64,000 nt of DNA. Origin: Chlorops oryzae (taxonomy: Eukaryota; Arthropoda; Insecta; Diptera; Chloropidae). Positions 22,023-35,167 of the stretch are shown one piece after another. The stretch's first letter is position 1, and the number at the start of each line of letters is the position of its first letter. The translations under genes and the position numbers were made by a program. The stretch is from assembly GCA_020466095.1 (NCBI GenBank), contig CM035806.1, positions 7,888,251 to 7,952,250 of the forward strand, written 5' to 3'. The notes under the pieces are model-generated. The model ran no database searches. It was not told the DNA's origin and was given only the letters and a program-made list of their open reading frames with translations.

Positions 22023-23337
22023 GGAAAATAATCGATCGAATAACCCCTTGAACCTCATCGGTCCCCCGTCAAATGCGACGTTGTGGCTTTCAAATAAATT
22101 TTGCGATACCCTTCCCATTTAAACAAGCTGACTTAAATGGGTCTGTTTGTCTGCATATCCCTTTCGGGTGTTCCAGAAACTCAGAAACTCTTTTAATTGT
22201 CAATTGTTGATTTTCAATTATTCGTGATGTTATTCATCAAGAAAAAACAAATCCGCAAGGAAGGATTTCGAAAAATAAATGTAAAAAAAAAAAAAAAAAA
22301 TTATAAAAATCAAAAGCAATTGAATTTTTTTTTTTTTTTAAAGACTCTTATTATGAAGTTATGAGACTATCTTCTCGGTTAGTGCCCACTTAAGAACCGG
22401 CTGCTCAAAAAGCAGCAGAATAGTTTATATAGCTTCATGCTTAAGCACGCTCTCTCTCCTTTTTGTCTTACATTTTTCAAGAAGAGACTTCCACCTGCCC
22501 TTATGTATATCGTGTGCAAGAGTTCAGTTGAGTGAGCATAAATTGGCTACAATCTGAGAGGCGATCATGAGGTGCTTCTTCTTTTTTTTAAGGGCCATAT
22601 TAAAAAGATTTTTAAAATATTTAGGGTCGTTGTCTGAAACTCGGTTTAAGAACTTCGAGAGTTTAAATTCTCGAATATATTTCTTTAGTCTTCATGCCAG
22701 CTTAACTCAATCATATACCTACATATATTTTAATTTATCAAAAATTTTCATATAAAATTAATAAATCTGGCTTAAAATCTCCGGAAGACTATCATTTGAA
22801 AGTTTAAGAATTCAAAAAGTTTAAACTGGGATGAAAACTTTGAGCGTTAAAGTTCAAAATAAATTTTTTTCTTTTTTTTTTTTCTAAGTATATCGTTTTA
22901 AGAATGATAGATCTTGATATCGGTTCATTTGGTATAGTTAAAAAAATAAGAGAAAAAAATATAAAAAATGAATTTAAAAAAATATGGAAGGTTGAATATT
23001 TGATTAAATAAAAAAATTATTTCAAATTCATTTTTCAAATTTTCGAAATTAGTCTTACCTATATATTACTTTTTCATTGCAAAAAAAAAAAAAAAATTGG
23101 CATTAGAGGGTTAATAGAGAATTTTTTGTTGAACGAAAATCGAAAGTATTCTTAAGTTGAGCAATTTGAATGTTCCAAGATATTTAATAAGTTTCGTGCA
23201 ATAACGCCCTTATGAACGTATTGTATATTGAAAGAGAGAGAGAGAGAGAGAGTAAACAAACCTCTCATTTCCCGATCTAGTTGTAGCGTCGTCAGCGCAG
23301 TCGCCGTCGTCGTCTATGTATGAAACAAAAAAGCGAC
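22023..23337. other. Intergenic, no gene seen
   Basis: AT-rich sequence. The right end of a TTAACCCTC-family MITE (ggcattagagggttaa) is at 23099-23114, but no left end is found. (GA)n at about 23233-23252. Confidence 0.4.
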
Positions 23338-23529
23338 CCAGTAGTCAGTAGGTCGCCCCCGATATTTGTGACATGCCAAAGTGCCAGTCCTTGATGACTA
23401 GCCATTTCACCTACCACATGAACCTGAAAGAGTAGATAGGCCTCAGCTCACATTTCCCTATTCGCTGCGTATGATTGTTTTTGCTGTTGTCTGCTTTTAC
23501 GTCGCATTCTGATCATTTGCCCGTTAAGC

Positions 23530-23605
23530 GTTCGATAGCGCAGTGGTTCAAACTATGACTCGATAGCCGGGAGGTTCGGGGTTCAATCCCTGCCGGCGGC
23601 GAGAA
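23530..23605 (+). repeat. tRNA-like SINE head
   Basis: Box A 'tagcgcagtggttc' (about 23536) and box B 'gggttcaatccc' (about 23579-23590) are correctly spaced, followed by a T-rich tail. No convincing acceptor stem was found, so I call it SINE-derived. Confidence 0.5.
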
Positions 23606-23842
23606 TTTTTCCTAAATTTTTTACTTTTTTTATAAATTAGAGTTTTTTTTTTTTGTTCATAGTTCAGTTATTTTGGAAGACAAACATTTTCCCCTAAATT
23701 TTTAAGGTTTTATTATTATTTTTTTTTTTAATGGTTCATTTTCAAGTAAACAATTTTTGGAGTGAAAAAATTCGTTAAATACGTTTCCCAAGATCTGAGC
23801 AACGCTAAACTCAAGTGAGCATTTTGACCAAGAAATTAAATT

Positions 23843-23925
23843 CGTTCGTTTAGCGTAATGGTTAAGGCGTTCGCCCAGCGATCTGGTGGTCAGCGGTTCG
23901 AGGCTCGGTGGAGGCGAGAAAATTT
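23843..23925 (+). repeat. tRNA-like SINE head
   Basis: Box A 'tagcgtaatggttaagg' (about 23851) and box B 'ggttcgaggct' (about 23895) with standard spacing, followed by an A-rich tail from 23929. The A box looks very like that of animal tRNAs, but the 3' acceptor side is not complementary. Confidence 0.5.
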
Positions 23926-24768
23926 TAAGAGAAGTAAGATAAAAAAGATTTAAAATAAAAAATAGATAAACAAAATAAATATAAATAATTAATAAAATAA
24001 ATAAATTTAGAAAAATTCAAAACAAAAAATGAAATTTTTCTTTTTTCTCAGTCGCTGGTGCTAGGCCATTTTCCTGCCCCTTTTCGCTAGCGAAATGACT
24101 GGTTAAAGGTGGCGCATAAAAGGACGACCTGTCCCCGGCAATGAGATCGTAATGTTAAATTCGCCAGCGTCTTGGATAGGAAAGGGACCGATCCCCGACA
24201 CCCAGTGACTAGTGAAATCGCTAGTGTTGTGGTGGCTCCGCTGACTACTGGGGAATGAATTGTTTGGGTTTAAGCTTGGTTATTGTTGTTGTTGTTGCTT
24301 TTGTTGTTGGTCGCATTTGGTGAACGTTTTTCAATTCGAAAAAGAGTTTTTCCTTTCAGTATTATTCCGACAGCGACACATAAAAGAGTTCATCGATATG
24401 CAGTGCTAGTTCCACAGAGTTTGAATAACCACAACCACTATTTAAAGGAAAAGTGCGGGTGCTGGTCATTCGACCATTGAACTTAAAAAAAAAAATATAT
24501 ATATAATATAAATATAAATTTAAAAAATATTTGGCTTTTGACTTAATCAATTTCATTAATTAAAAAAAAATTGAAATTAAAATGGGTTGATCAGTCATCA
24601 CCTCTCACATCACCTTAGATCCATCGTAATGTTCTTAATTGCTTCTGATTGAATTATCGCGCATTATTTCATTGGAAACTCAATTGACAACATTCGACAT
24701 CATCATCATCATCATCCATCAGCTTTATATTATCACCAGTGACGGAATTTCAAACGATAATCATCCGA

Positions 24769-25196
24769 ATGGCGCGTTTTGGGTGCAGTCATAAATTTCT
24801 GCTCAATTGTTGCAACTTTTTATTTTTGGTGAGTCCTTCAGCTAGAATCAACATTTTGGTGAAATTTAATAAGTAGTATTGTGCTTGATTTTGATGGTGC
24901 TGGACGGTTAGGTAGTTTTTTTTTTTTTTGTGTTTTAATTTTTGTTATGCTTCGCTTACTCTGCAGTGTACCTTGTTCATTTGCTTTTGTTGCCCATTGG
25001 TTTTTTTTTTTTTTTTTTTGTACCTTTTTGCTTTGATGCCCCCACAGCAATATTGAATACAGCCACACAACATTGTTAGGAATTATCACCTACGAAATCA
25101 TAATCACCATCATGATCATCATTACGCTGGTCAATGCTTGCTACTTTCCTTCGTTGACTCCATTGATATCACAATCTCTCTGGAATGAAAGCTTTT

Positions 25197-25240
<44 letters not shown>

Positions 25241-27512
25241 GGCAGAGACATGATCCATTGTTGTATTTGGCATATACACAGATACATATTTTCTTCAATG
25301 AAGAGCTTTATGAGCCCGTACCGTTAATTACATTCAGATAAAGCCTTACATGTTCTTCGGTTTTAGTGAGAAAGCAGGAATGTTCGTTTTTTTTTTTTTG
25401 TGGTGTAACTTTAGTCGTTCATTCCTGAAGCCATTCATCGAACAATCAATCAATTTACATTGATACGAGCTCCGGAGAATTGTTGCATAATTCGTCACAG
25501 TTTAAATCAATTGATCAGAGGTTTAGCTATCGCAAAGAATCCAGTATCCGAATTCGATCCTTCAACATTAACATCAGTTAGGAATTTATCTGAAATAATA
25601 ATCATCAGGGGCTGTCACAGAATCCGATAGCTGTCGGAATCGGAATTTTAGTCGACTGAATTTTCATATACTTATATCCAGTGGCGTGTCTAGAGAAATA
25701 CTGCTTTGATAGTGCTTATATTTTCCACAGTGGTATATTGAACAATTATAAGACATTGACCCAAAAATTTTTGGGGGGGGGGGCTAGAGGAAGTTTAGAG
25801 AGTTATGGACCAAAAACCAAAAAAATCCGAAAAATTTATGGCGTCCGATTTGGATGAAAATTTATATATAGAATAAGCGAAAAATGCTAAGAATTTTGGC
25901 GTCAAAATTTTTTCAAGAAACCGATTACAACTAGTCTAGTTAGGGTCTAGTTCCAAACTGGTCCAGAAAGGACCAGTTTTTTGAAAAAATTTTAGTGCTA
26001 AAATTCTTAGAATTTTTCACTTATTCTATATATAAATTTTCATCAAAATCGGACGTTATGAAATTTTCGGATTTTTTTGGTTTTTGGTCCATAACTCTCT
26101 AAACTTCCTCTAGCCCCCCCCCCCCCCAAAATTTTTTGGGTTAATGTCTTATAATTGTTCAATATACCACTGTGGAAAATATAAGCACTATCAAAGCAGT
26201 ATTTCTCTGGACACGCCACTGCTTATATCTGATAGACAGCCGGATAAAATAGTGTTCTGTGCACCTAAGAACCGATAATAGTTCCGAATTCAAAACCAAA
26301 AACAATAAAATTTGTAAATTTTGTATGAAATTTCGATCGGTTTTAAATCCGATTCCGATAGCTTTCGGATTCTGTGTCACCCCTAAATATAATTATTTAT
26401 TTTAATATTAATGTTAAGTTTCCAAATCTTGTGCACAATTTCTATATTAATTACCATTTTATCTATCGTAGCTCTGCGGATCGGTGCTCATCGTTTCAGG
26501 ATTCTATCTTTTTACGGATGTAAAGCGAATACTGCTATCTCGGCTTGTAGCAGCGACAAGCGAACAATTAAATGAGCTTCCGCAGCCATTGTTCTACTAT
26601 ATTTCGATAGGTTTAGCCGTTGCTGGATTGGTGGCTGTTTTAGCTGCAATTTTAGGCTTCTGGGCATCTTGTCTCAACACGTATTGCTGCCTTAGTATAT
26701 ATTTCCTAACGGTCGTTGTACTCTTACTTGCCGAATCGGTTGTCTGTTTGGCAATTACTCTTTGGCCGCATTGTCTCGGCATTAGTCTGGATGCGAGCAA
26801 AATGGTTAAAATACTTCAAGGATATTATGGTGTACCTGGCCGAGAACAATTCACGATAGCGATGGATCTTGCGCAAACGCGTTTCGGTTGCTGTGGCATA
26901 AATACGGCATCCAATTATGATATATCATTGTGGAAATTACAAGGATACGGGCAACGCGAATGGTCAGTTCCATTAACATGCTGTGTTCTAAGTAATCCAA
27001 AGGATAAATTATCGTATCTTGATCCGAAGCCAGCAAACGAAACAGCCTGTCAGGCAGTACTGAAGCAGGAATTCGAACGTTTTCGTTATACGGAATCATG
27101 TCTTAATCATCTTGATAATTGGTATCGCGAACAGTATGCAATATTTTTGGGTGCCAGTCTGATAATCGCAATCATCGAATTCGGTGTACTGTTGTGCATT
27201 GTGCTCAATTGTACAAAAATCACACGGAAAACGATGAGAATCGATGATGATTGTGGTGGTGGTGGTGGGGCAACTAGAATAAAATCCCGACAGACTCTTG
27301 TTGAGAATATCTATGAACCGGATGTAGAATTGCGTGCAACGGCTGGCATGACATCGGGACCGAGGAATGTGAGTAGCATACTATCGGAAGATTTTAAGGA
27401 AGTTTACATACAGCCCCGTGATCTCTATAAGCAACGGCATAATACAACCTTTAAGCCAAGCCCCAGTGATTACAGCATACCAACGACCACAGCTCGCAGC
27501 TACTTAGTTTAG
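24769..27512 (+). CDS. Tetraspanin with long C-terminal tail (2 exons)
   Basis: Tetraspanins organise membrane microdomains by binding partner proteins. Exon 1 is 24769-24828 (MARFGCSHKFLLNCCNFLFL) and exon 2 is 26472-27512 (from LCGSVLIVSGFY), in phase, 366 aa. Four membrane segments lie at about residues 12-34, 63-86, 92-116 and 242-266. The large loop has the CCG signature (FGCCGIN, residues 160-162), PLTCC, and two further cysteines, so six in total, plus a possible N-glycosylation site (NET, about 209). The cytoplasmic tail is about 100 aa, much longer than the usual 10-20, with a Gly run and a Tyr-containing end (SYLV) that could be a class II PDZ ligand or a sorting signal; this is inference. 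I cannot say which named fly tetraspanin it is. Intron 1 (1.6 kb) carries a hAT-type MITE. Confidence 0.9.
25199..25240. repeat. (GA)n microsatellite
   Basis: About 20 GA dinucleotides in the first intron of the tetraspanin gene. Confidence 0.85.
25679..26221. mobile_element. hAT-type foldback MITE with exact duplication CTTATATC
   Basis: Starts CAGTGGCGTGTCTAGAGAAA and ends with its inverted match (ctctggacacgccactg). CTTATATC is duplicated exactly at 25671-25678 and 26222-26229. The two arms are about 240 bp each and nearly mirror each other, with mirrored G/C runs (25777-25786, 26113-26124). No coding frame. It lies in the tetraspanin intron, 250 bp before exon 2. Confidence 0.88.
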
Positions 27513-28263
27513 GAATTAATCGCTAAGCCAGTGTATTTAGTTTCGATGGGAGAGCGCGAGTCGAGTTTTTTCGGTTCGGCCCCCAAGTACATATAGTACC
27601 TATGTATTAACTTTATATATTAATGTTTTTTTTTTTTTATTATTATTGCTAAAAAGAAATATTATTAAAAATTAAATAATAGATTAGGTAAGAACATTAT
27701 GCAGACTATTAAATAATTTTTTATTTTGGTATTAAATTGTACGGATACGAATGCCGATGGATCCCATGAAGTGCATGAACTACGCCCATTAGCTGTAACG
27801 ATTCATTTTGGCTAAATATCCAGATGATTTCGTGAGGTAACACATGTAAACCAATTGTTTTTTCTGTAATATTTTTTTTTTTTTGAAAATATTCCTTAAT
27901 GTAAGGAATTAATTAAGATGCCGAAGGTGATGCCGAAAGAGCATTTTTGCCGACTTTATTGCTTCTGTACATGTCACACTTGTACAAATATTGCAAACGC
28001 CGCGCTTTTCTTTATTTTCAACAACACCTGTTGGCACCACCTTTAGTTTCATACAAACTTCTTGCTTCAGACTAAATATGATTCGTTTTTTTGTACATTA
28101 TCTCGTATAATTACGTTAGTAGAAGAAAAAAAAAAAATAGAATAGAAATAAAAAAGCCAAAGTCGAAATAAAATGAATTCGTAATAAATAATCTTAAAAA
28201 AGCAATTAATTCTACTTTACATGGGAGTTTTTTTTTTTTTTTGAGTGGGGATGGCACTGAAAA
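27513..28263. other. Tail-to-tail intergenic spacer
   Basis: Contains the 3' ends of the tetraspanin (+) and FANCM (-) transcripts. Several AATAAA-like words on both strands (for example 28183-28188 region) could serve as poly(A) signals. No further gene is visible. Confidence 0.5.
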
Positions 28264-31200
28264 TCATACACCGCCATCGGAGGTGTCGGTATCATCTTGC
28301 AGTTGGTAGCACTTGCGAAAACGCTTCTGTGCGGGATTAATGACGCCAACCTCAGCAAATCGGCGCTTTTTAGCTTGGCGTCTACGTTCTTTCAGTATCC
28401 TTTCGGCACGTTCCAGTGGACAAAGTGTGGTCTGCACTGTCTCGTCGCCATCTTCATTCACAACGAACGAATTGTGCTCGTATTGAGATTGCTCAGTTGG
28501 AACTGCTTGTGAATAGATATCTTCCAGATTTATTATTTCGCGGTGAACAGGTATTTTAAAGCCACCACGCCTCTGACAGGGACTCCTAAAACGGGGAATT
28601 ATTTTATAGAATTTTTCATTTTTTAACGTATCAACTCTTGAGGGGTAAAAGTTATGAACTACTTACTTGACTGATTGCAAGTACACAGCTTGCATCTGTG
28701 TGCCTGTAATTCGGTCGTCATTATCTCCACTTTTATTTTCATCGGGATCATCATCGTCATCATCGTTTTCCACAATAACGCTATCACAGACAAAGTTTGC
28801 TAAAGTGTTTTCGCTATTTTCGCAATCATCCTCTTCAGTCGTATGACCCGATCCGCCACTCTTTTCAGCTTCTTGATCGAAAAATGGACATAATCGTGCA
28901 GGACGCAATCTCTTTTCGGGTCTTTGTGGCAAACGCCGTCGTTTGACCTTGATGGAATTATTTTTGAATTTTTGGAAAAAGAAAAAAAAAAAAGAGTACA
29001 TTTAATTGAGATCGCATGACGATAGAGTAACGAAATCTCGATTAGTTCAGATCATATCTGCCTGTGATCAAGTCAAATATCGAGTTTAAATTTATTATTA
29101 TATAGGTTTACCTGTGGCGACGCATTTATCTCTTCGAAATCACTGTCACTATTGAGCTTGTTATTCGCACGTGGTGTACCACTTTCAGATTCCGTCTCGC
29201 TATCAATAATTTTCCGCTTATTGTTAATATCTTTGCTTGGCCTTCTGACAATGGGCGATGTTGAGTCCAATTCATTCGTCGCCATGAACGTTACGTTTTT
29301 AGAAGCGGAAGGAATTGTTGTTTGGTTCGATGATATGTCCATTGATGATAGTTTCTTAAGACTTTCCATACGTTGGACACCTTTTGTGAAAATAGAAAAG
29401 ATACTTGGCGAAATTTCGTGAGCTTTGGCAGAAAGTGATGTATTTGGACGATTTTTGGGTGAAGCATTTGGAGATGATATTTTTGGTGAAACATTATTAT
29501 TCACTGGTGAGTTTCGTTGTGCGATTGATGGCGATGAAATCATGTTTGATGGAAATAATTTTGGCTTCATATGCGGTGACATGACGGAATTGGTGGGTTT
29601 ACTTTCTAAAAGATTGAAAAGATCACTTGGTGCTGCAATATGTGATGGTTTTTTTAATGCATTGGGTTTGGCGTTCTCCTTAAAACTACTGCCACTTAAA
29701 TTGGCTGCCTTTAGCGCCAGTATTTCCTCTGGAAATGGTTCAATAAAATCATCCAAATCTTCTTCGAGGGCATGCTGTAAAGATTCCTCCAATACTGCTG
29801 GTTTTGTTATGGTAGACGACGATTTATTTGAAATCGGTGTACTCTGTTGACGTAACATGAAACTAGTTTCCATATTTCTATTTGGCCGAAGTGAATCGAA
29901 CGTTTTCTTATGGACGATATCATCAGTAGCTGTATTAATTGGAAGAAGTGCAGAACAAGAGGGCGAATCATAAGATTTCTCAACAATTCTAGTCGGCGTA
30001 CTGTCATTAATTGATGGCATATTAAAGTGTTCATCATCATTATCATCATCATCACTATCGATTTCGATGGAAATTATTTCGTTGTTTAGACTTTCTCTTA
30101 TTAATTTAGTTTCTAGACATTTTTTCGCCTTATCCTTATCTTTCTGCCTTTCGAATGCCTTAGCCAATGCTCCGATTGGAGGAGTTGATTTTATTTCTTT
30201 TTTTTTATTAGAGGTCATCAGATTTTGTTGCGGCGATGGTGGAATTGATTTTTGATCATACTTTTCATCTGCTGTCCTGTTCAATGCCGTTTCATTGTAT
30301 GCTTCGAATTCAAATCTATCCCATTGGCTGCAATATTTTGAGTCAGTTATTGTAACATCATCAGACTGTGTTGTCGTTTCATTGGTTTTATCCATTTCGA
30401 AGACAATAGAATTTAACATAGAACTCGACTGATGCTGCTGCTGCTGCTGTTCCTGCTGGTGCTCTTCTGATTCCTTTTCTAGTTTAGTCATAAAGTTTTT
30501 ATAGCCACTTGTCTCTTGGAGTGCCTCTAGGCGAAAATCGAAATTATCAAAATTATTTCCTTGTGGACTCAGACCTGAGAAGATTTTTTCCAATGCACAT
30601 TCAAAACTTGCCGCCGGCATAGCGAGTTCATCATCATCATCATTATCATCGTCAATGTGTTTAGTAGTTTTGTCCGTTTGTCTAGTTTCGTATTCAGCTT
30701 TTTCGAGAAAACTTTCAAGTTCCGAACGGTCTTTAAATAGTGAAAAAATTTGTTGGCATGTTTCGCGCACTTCAAGTTCTTCTATTGACATATCGTTGTC
30801 CTCTTCGATTGCCTTTAGTATGTCCATTTTTTCTAGCAATTCTTTTACCTCACACCACGAATGCTTGAGCAGACATAATTTGGCAGCTTGTGAACATTTT
30901 GTTGTCTTCAATTTTTCCAGCAAGCTAGACTCGCGTTTAGCCAGCGGCACTAAATCGGTAGTGCTCTTTAGTAAACGATTCAAAGATCTTATTTCTTTTA
31001 CACTTCGTAAGTTTTTACGCTTTTTTTCTGATGTTTCCTGGTGTTTTGGTGTTTCGGATGTCATTAATTGAGTATTGGAATTTGTTAGAACATGCATGTT
31101 CAAATCCTTGTATAAAGCTTTTACTTTCTCCATGCTACGATCTGCAGTTCGTTGAGTAATTACCGGTGCTATCGAACTCGGAGGACGACACTCAAATATT

Positions 31201-32028
31201 TCATCGTCGGTGTTTCCTTTTGCGATATTGTCTGCAGTAGTAGTAGCACTAGTAGTTGGTTTTTGGAAAAATTTACGTAAATCCTGTGAGCTTACGATAG
31301 GTTTTTGTTTCCCTTTAAGTGATTTCGTATTTGATTTTTTCATTTTTTGCTTTTGTGTTGGATTTTCTGATGTCTCATTATCGTTTTCTTGAGACTGTTC
31401 TATTGGCTTTATGTAAGTGTGTAGGCATCTTGGTTTAAATTGTGCTGGTATCATACGGGGTGATTCCTTATAAAATGATGTTCTCACAATAGACGAATTC
31501 AATATCTTCTTATTCGTTTGATCTTTATTATGGAGTACCTCCTTCAGAAGCTGTTGTTCTTTACCCTCTGAAACAAGCATAATAACATTTCCACGCCTCT
31601 GCCGTCCAGTTCGTCCAATACGCTGTATGAAACGCGTTGGATTCGATGTACTGATATCGAAGCAAATTATGAGATCGACCTCACCAACATCGATGCCTTC
31701 CTCAGCGATTGATGTAGCTATAAGTACATTACTCTTGCCCGAACGGAAATCGTTCATAATTTGTATTTGCTGCTTTTGAGAAAGTGCACGTATGGATCCA
31801 GTACTTCCTCCTTGACCTATTACGATTGGAAGGAATAGTAATTGTTTTTAGAAATGTTCTGGATTGGATTCAAAAAAAAAAAAAAAAAAAAAAATCCGTT
31901 TAAATTACATACCTACAAAACAACGTGGATTAAGCAGGGGCTTAAGCTGTAGCAATAAGCGATAGATCAGCATAACTGATTCACGATATTCACAAAAGAC
32001 AATTGCACGAGAGTTTGGATTTTTCTGC

Positions 32029-32059
<31 letters not shown>

Positions 32060-33483
32060 TACATTGAAATTCTGAGTAAATCCTGAAGACTTACTTCAAA
32101 ATGCTCAACGAGACATTCGCGAGCATGTTCAAACTTTGGATGACCAAAATCCAAGTTCGCGGGCATGTCCGGTAAGCTCCCATTGGTCATATTATGTGTT
32201 GAGATATCAAAAGGATTTGGACCCAATTCATCGCGTAGTTTCGATATTAAATCCTTCAAAAAGGGATTCATTGCCAAGACGAATTTCTGTCGGCCTTCAT
32301 CGTCGTCGTCAAAACTATTGACAAAAACGCGCAGTCCATGCCGTTCGAGCAGTTCGAGCGAATGAAATAAACTAATACAAATTGAAAAGTTACTGATGAC
32401 GGCACTCTGTTCTGGATGTCGTTCGCTTATTGATCGTTCACGAAATCGTTTTTGTTCGAATATTAAGAAATTTCGCGATATATGCTGATGCGAGCCGCTA
32501 AGTACACCAGCCTCGATAAGCTGTCTCAAATATGGATCGATTATTTGAACAAGCCGTTCACGTATTGATTTGATTTTATCACCCATTCGAACCACAATTG
32601 TCTTCATACTACGATGATGGACATAGGATGCAACATCGATTGAGTTATCCCATCGAACTTCTATATGTGATATGAAAAGATTTCGCACAACATCAGCAAC
32701 ATCTTCCATTGTTCGTCCCGGTGTCGCAGATAATGCCAGAACACGAAAGTTACGATTTCGTCGCCATAGCATTTGTGCAACTTCTGCGTATGCATAACGA
32801 CCCCGGGCCTTGTGTGCTTCATCAATAACAATCAGCTTGACGTCTCGAAAGGGGAAGACTTCAGAACTATCGTTCAATGATAATGAAATCATATCCGCTT
32901 GGACTACTTGTGGTGTCGCGAAAAAGACACGCTTCGTCCGCCAATATTCCGCACGCTTCTCGCGACGCACCTTGCCTGTTATGTCAACAGTGTCCTGCAC
33001 TGGAAATGGCATTATTCGCTGGCATGCGCCGATCTGCTGCGCAACAAGTGGACGTGTCGGCGCCATGAATATGACTTTTCCTCTGGCATACCAGCGATAG
33101 AAATTGTACATGAGGACGGCAGCAATGAAGGTCTTACCTAAAAAAATGGAAGTTGATCAATTTCAAGAAATATGTACATACATATGTATGTATGTGTGTG
33201 TATATGGCGTTTTACCCAATCCTGTAGGGAGAACCACCAAAGTATTGCGGAAAAGCGAATTCTGAGCAATATTGAGCTGATAAGATCGACAAGGAAGATT
33301 GCTTGGATATATCCAAGTATCACCAACATTGTTGTCGAATCCTTCATATTTCTCATCAATTCGCAGATGAGAAATATCATTTTCGGGTTGTTGATCCAAT
33401 AGTTTTTCCAATTCCGTTATATCTAAGTCGCCACCTTCGGTCCATGGATCAATTGTAGCATCGTTAGTAATGCTGGCGTTCAT
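28264..33483 (-). CDS. Fancm: FANCM-type DNA helicase/translocase (6 exons)
   Basis: FANCM is a superfamily 2 DNA translocase that remodels stalled forks and limits crossovers. Exons in transcript order: 33483-33216, 33137-32095, 32024-31913, 31816-29112, 28947-28667, 28585-28264; all GT-AG and in phase, 1576 aa. The N-terminus has [14 protein letters not shown] and then the Walker A LPTGLGKT (residues about 85-92), split by intron 1. It continues with [11 protein letters not shown], the DEAH box (IDEAHKARG, about 195) and ALSATPGRT. The C-terminal helicase lobe spans exons 3-4 ([40 protein letters not shown] near residue 545). About 1000 aa of low-complexity, Ser/Asn/Asp-rich sequence follow, and I see no ERCC4-like nuclease domain at the end, as I understand to be the case in fly FANCM. 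The start at 33483 is the first ATG and is followed directly by conserved sequence. Confidence 0.94.
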
Positions 33484-33939
33484 TTTTTTTTTTACACAAA
33501 ATTACATTTTAACCAACAAATTCACAGAAAACTTCATAACAAAACACCAACAAATCAATTTGTAAACAATTTTTGTTTTCGCTCCCTTTTCAAATCATAC
33601 ACATGTCATTCGGACTAAATAGTAATATATATAAATAGTACGTTTTCTATTTCGTACATTTCTAAATGGAAAATTTCGCACAGCATATAGAAATGTACAT
33701 TTCTAAATGGAAAAATTACTCAATGGCATTAATAAAAAATTGTTATCTTCGATTCTTGCTCTCGAGTGGAATAATTAAAGTTCAATTACATATCTCCGTC
33801 GGGGCTTCGGTGTGCCCTTTTTTGGTACGTAAAAAGGTACGTTATACCTTTTTTATTTATTAGATCAGTGCTGTCATAATTTTCAAAAGCGTTATATTCA
33901 AGATTAAAGTTAAGTTGCACTAGTTTGTGTGCATTGACG

Positions 33940-34548
33940 TCTTTTACACCAGTCAATTATTCACGGTCAATTCTTGTTTTAAGGCTGGTCTCCAGTTCGG
34001 TAAGGAATGTCAGCAGAAATTTTCTATTTTTTTCTCCGAGGAAAAATTGTAGTACTACAGAAATTTTTAGTTTTTTTGGGGTTTTTCTCCATGTTTTTTT
34101 GAAAAAACCAGAAAAATGGATGCACTATTTCTATACAATCACAACTGACCTACCTCACTTGTCAAAATTTCTCCAAGAAACAATTCATTTGCAATTATTT
34201 CTGCTGATAGCCTGGGTTACCGTGCACATTTTATGTCAAAAAAAAACGTATTAAAATATGTACTACTTTTTTGCCGAACTGGGGACTGCATGCAGAAAAT
34301 TTCTTGAAGAAATATTTCTTAAGCATTTCTTTGGCTTTTTTTTATATGGAGTTTTTCATTCCTTGGGGAACTGGATACCAGCCTTTATTCGTTTTTAGAA
34401 ATACATTCGTGCTTCCAAGTACGAAAGATAGCAAAAAACAATCTGTCGAGTACGTGCAACTAAAACCGCACATTTTTTCTGTAAATTCCTGCACTTTGCT
34501 CGCTCAAATAGTGAAAATTGACGTCACTAATTGACTAGTGTAAAAGGC
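33940..34548. mobile_element. Outer inverted-repeat element enclosing 33982-34384
   Basis: 'cttttacaccagtcaatta' at 33941-33959 is mirrored by 'taattgactagtgtaaaagg' at about 34530-34549. The Harbinger-type element sits inside it, so it was probably inserted later. The target duplication is not clear. Confidence 0.4.
33982..34384 (+). mobile_element. Harbinger-type MITE (AGGCTGGTCTCC family), copy 1
   Basis: Starts AGGCTGGTCTCCAGTTC after TTA and ends GAACTGGATACCAGCCT before TTA. A 3-bp TTA duplication fits PIF/Harbinger. The interior matches 36193-36782 in reverse orientation (for example 'ggggactgcatgcagaaaat'). Confidence 0.65.
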
Positions 34549-35167
34549 CTGATTCAGACACGTCGAGTTTTTTTGTTTTGTCTTGTTGCAATTGTTTAAA
34601 GGAAAGTGCACTAAGTATGCTGAAAATAAAAGTAAATCGTAAAAAATGATTTAATGTCCTTTAAATAAAAATCGATAATTATTTTAAAGGCTTGTTAAAT
34701 TTTTAAATTGTAAATCCTCATTTCTTTGAAGCAAAGTAAAAAAATTTAGGTCCTGATAAATAGTCCAGAGTCTTTATAGTGTGTAACACTCTCTGTCTCG
34801 CTCTCCCTATCAATCTCTTTGTATCTCTTTCTCCCCATCTCTCTCGAACGCATGCATTACTCCCGGACTATTCTACACAGGCCCTCATTGTCAGGAGAAA
34901 AAATAGTTCGGATTATTATTAATGTGTATGGATTTCAATCAAAAGACATTCCATACATTTTTATCATCTTTGGTTAGTGAAAGTAATAGTTTCAGGACTT
35001 ATTTTGATGTTCAAGATAATAAGTAAGTAGCGTTAGAAAGACAAACTACCGCATCTTTGCGTCTCTCAATCAAAAAAATGCTGATGGGCATTTAGACTGG
35101 TGTAAGTCTAGCCAATCAAAGAATATGTTTTTTGAAACATTTTTTCACTTCTAACCGGGCACTAATG

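Larger units (their letters stand above)
23338..24252. mobile_element. Inverted-repeat region holding two tRNA-like SINE heads
   Basis: 'cccagtagtcag' at 23338 is mirrored by 'ctgactactggg' at 24240-24251, and 'gactagccatttcac' near 23397 by 'gtgactagtgaaatcg' near 24205. Between them are two separate tRNA-like promoters (23535-23590 and 23851-23905). The ends of the composite and any target duplication are not clear. Confidence 0.4.
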
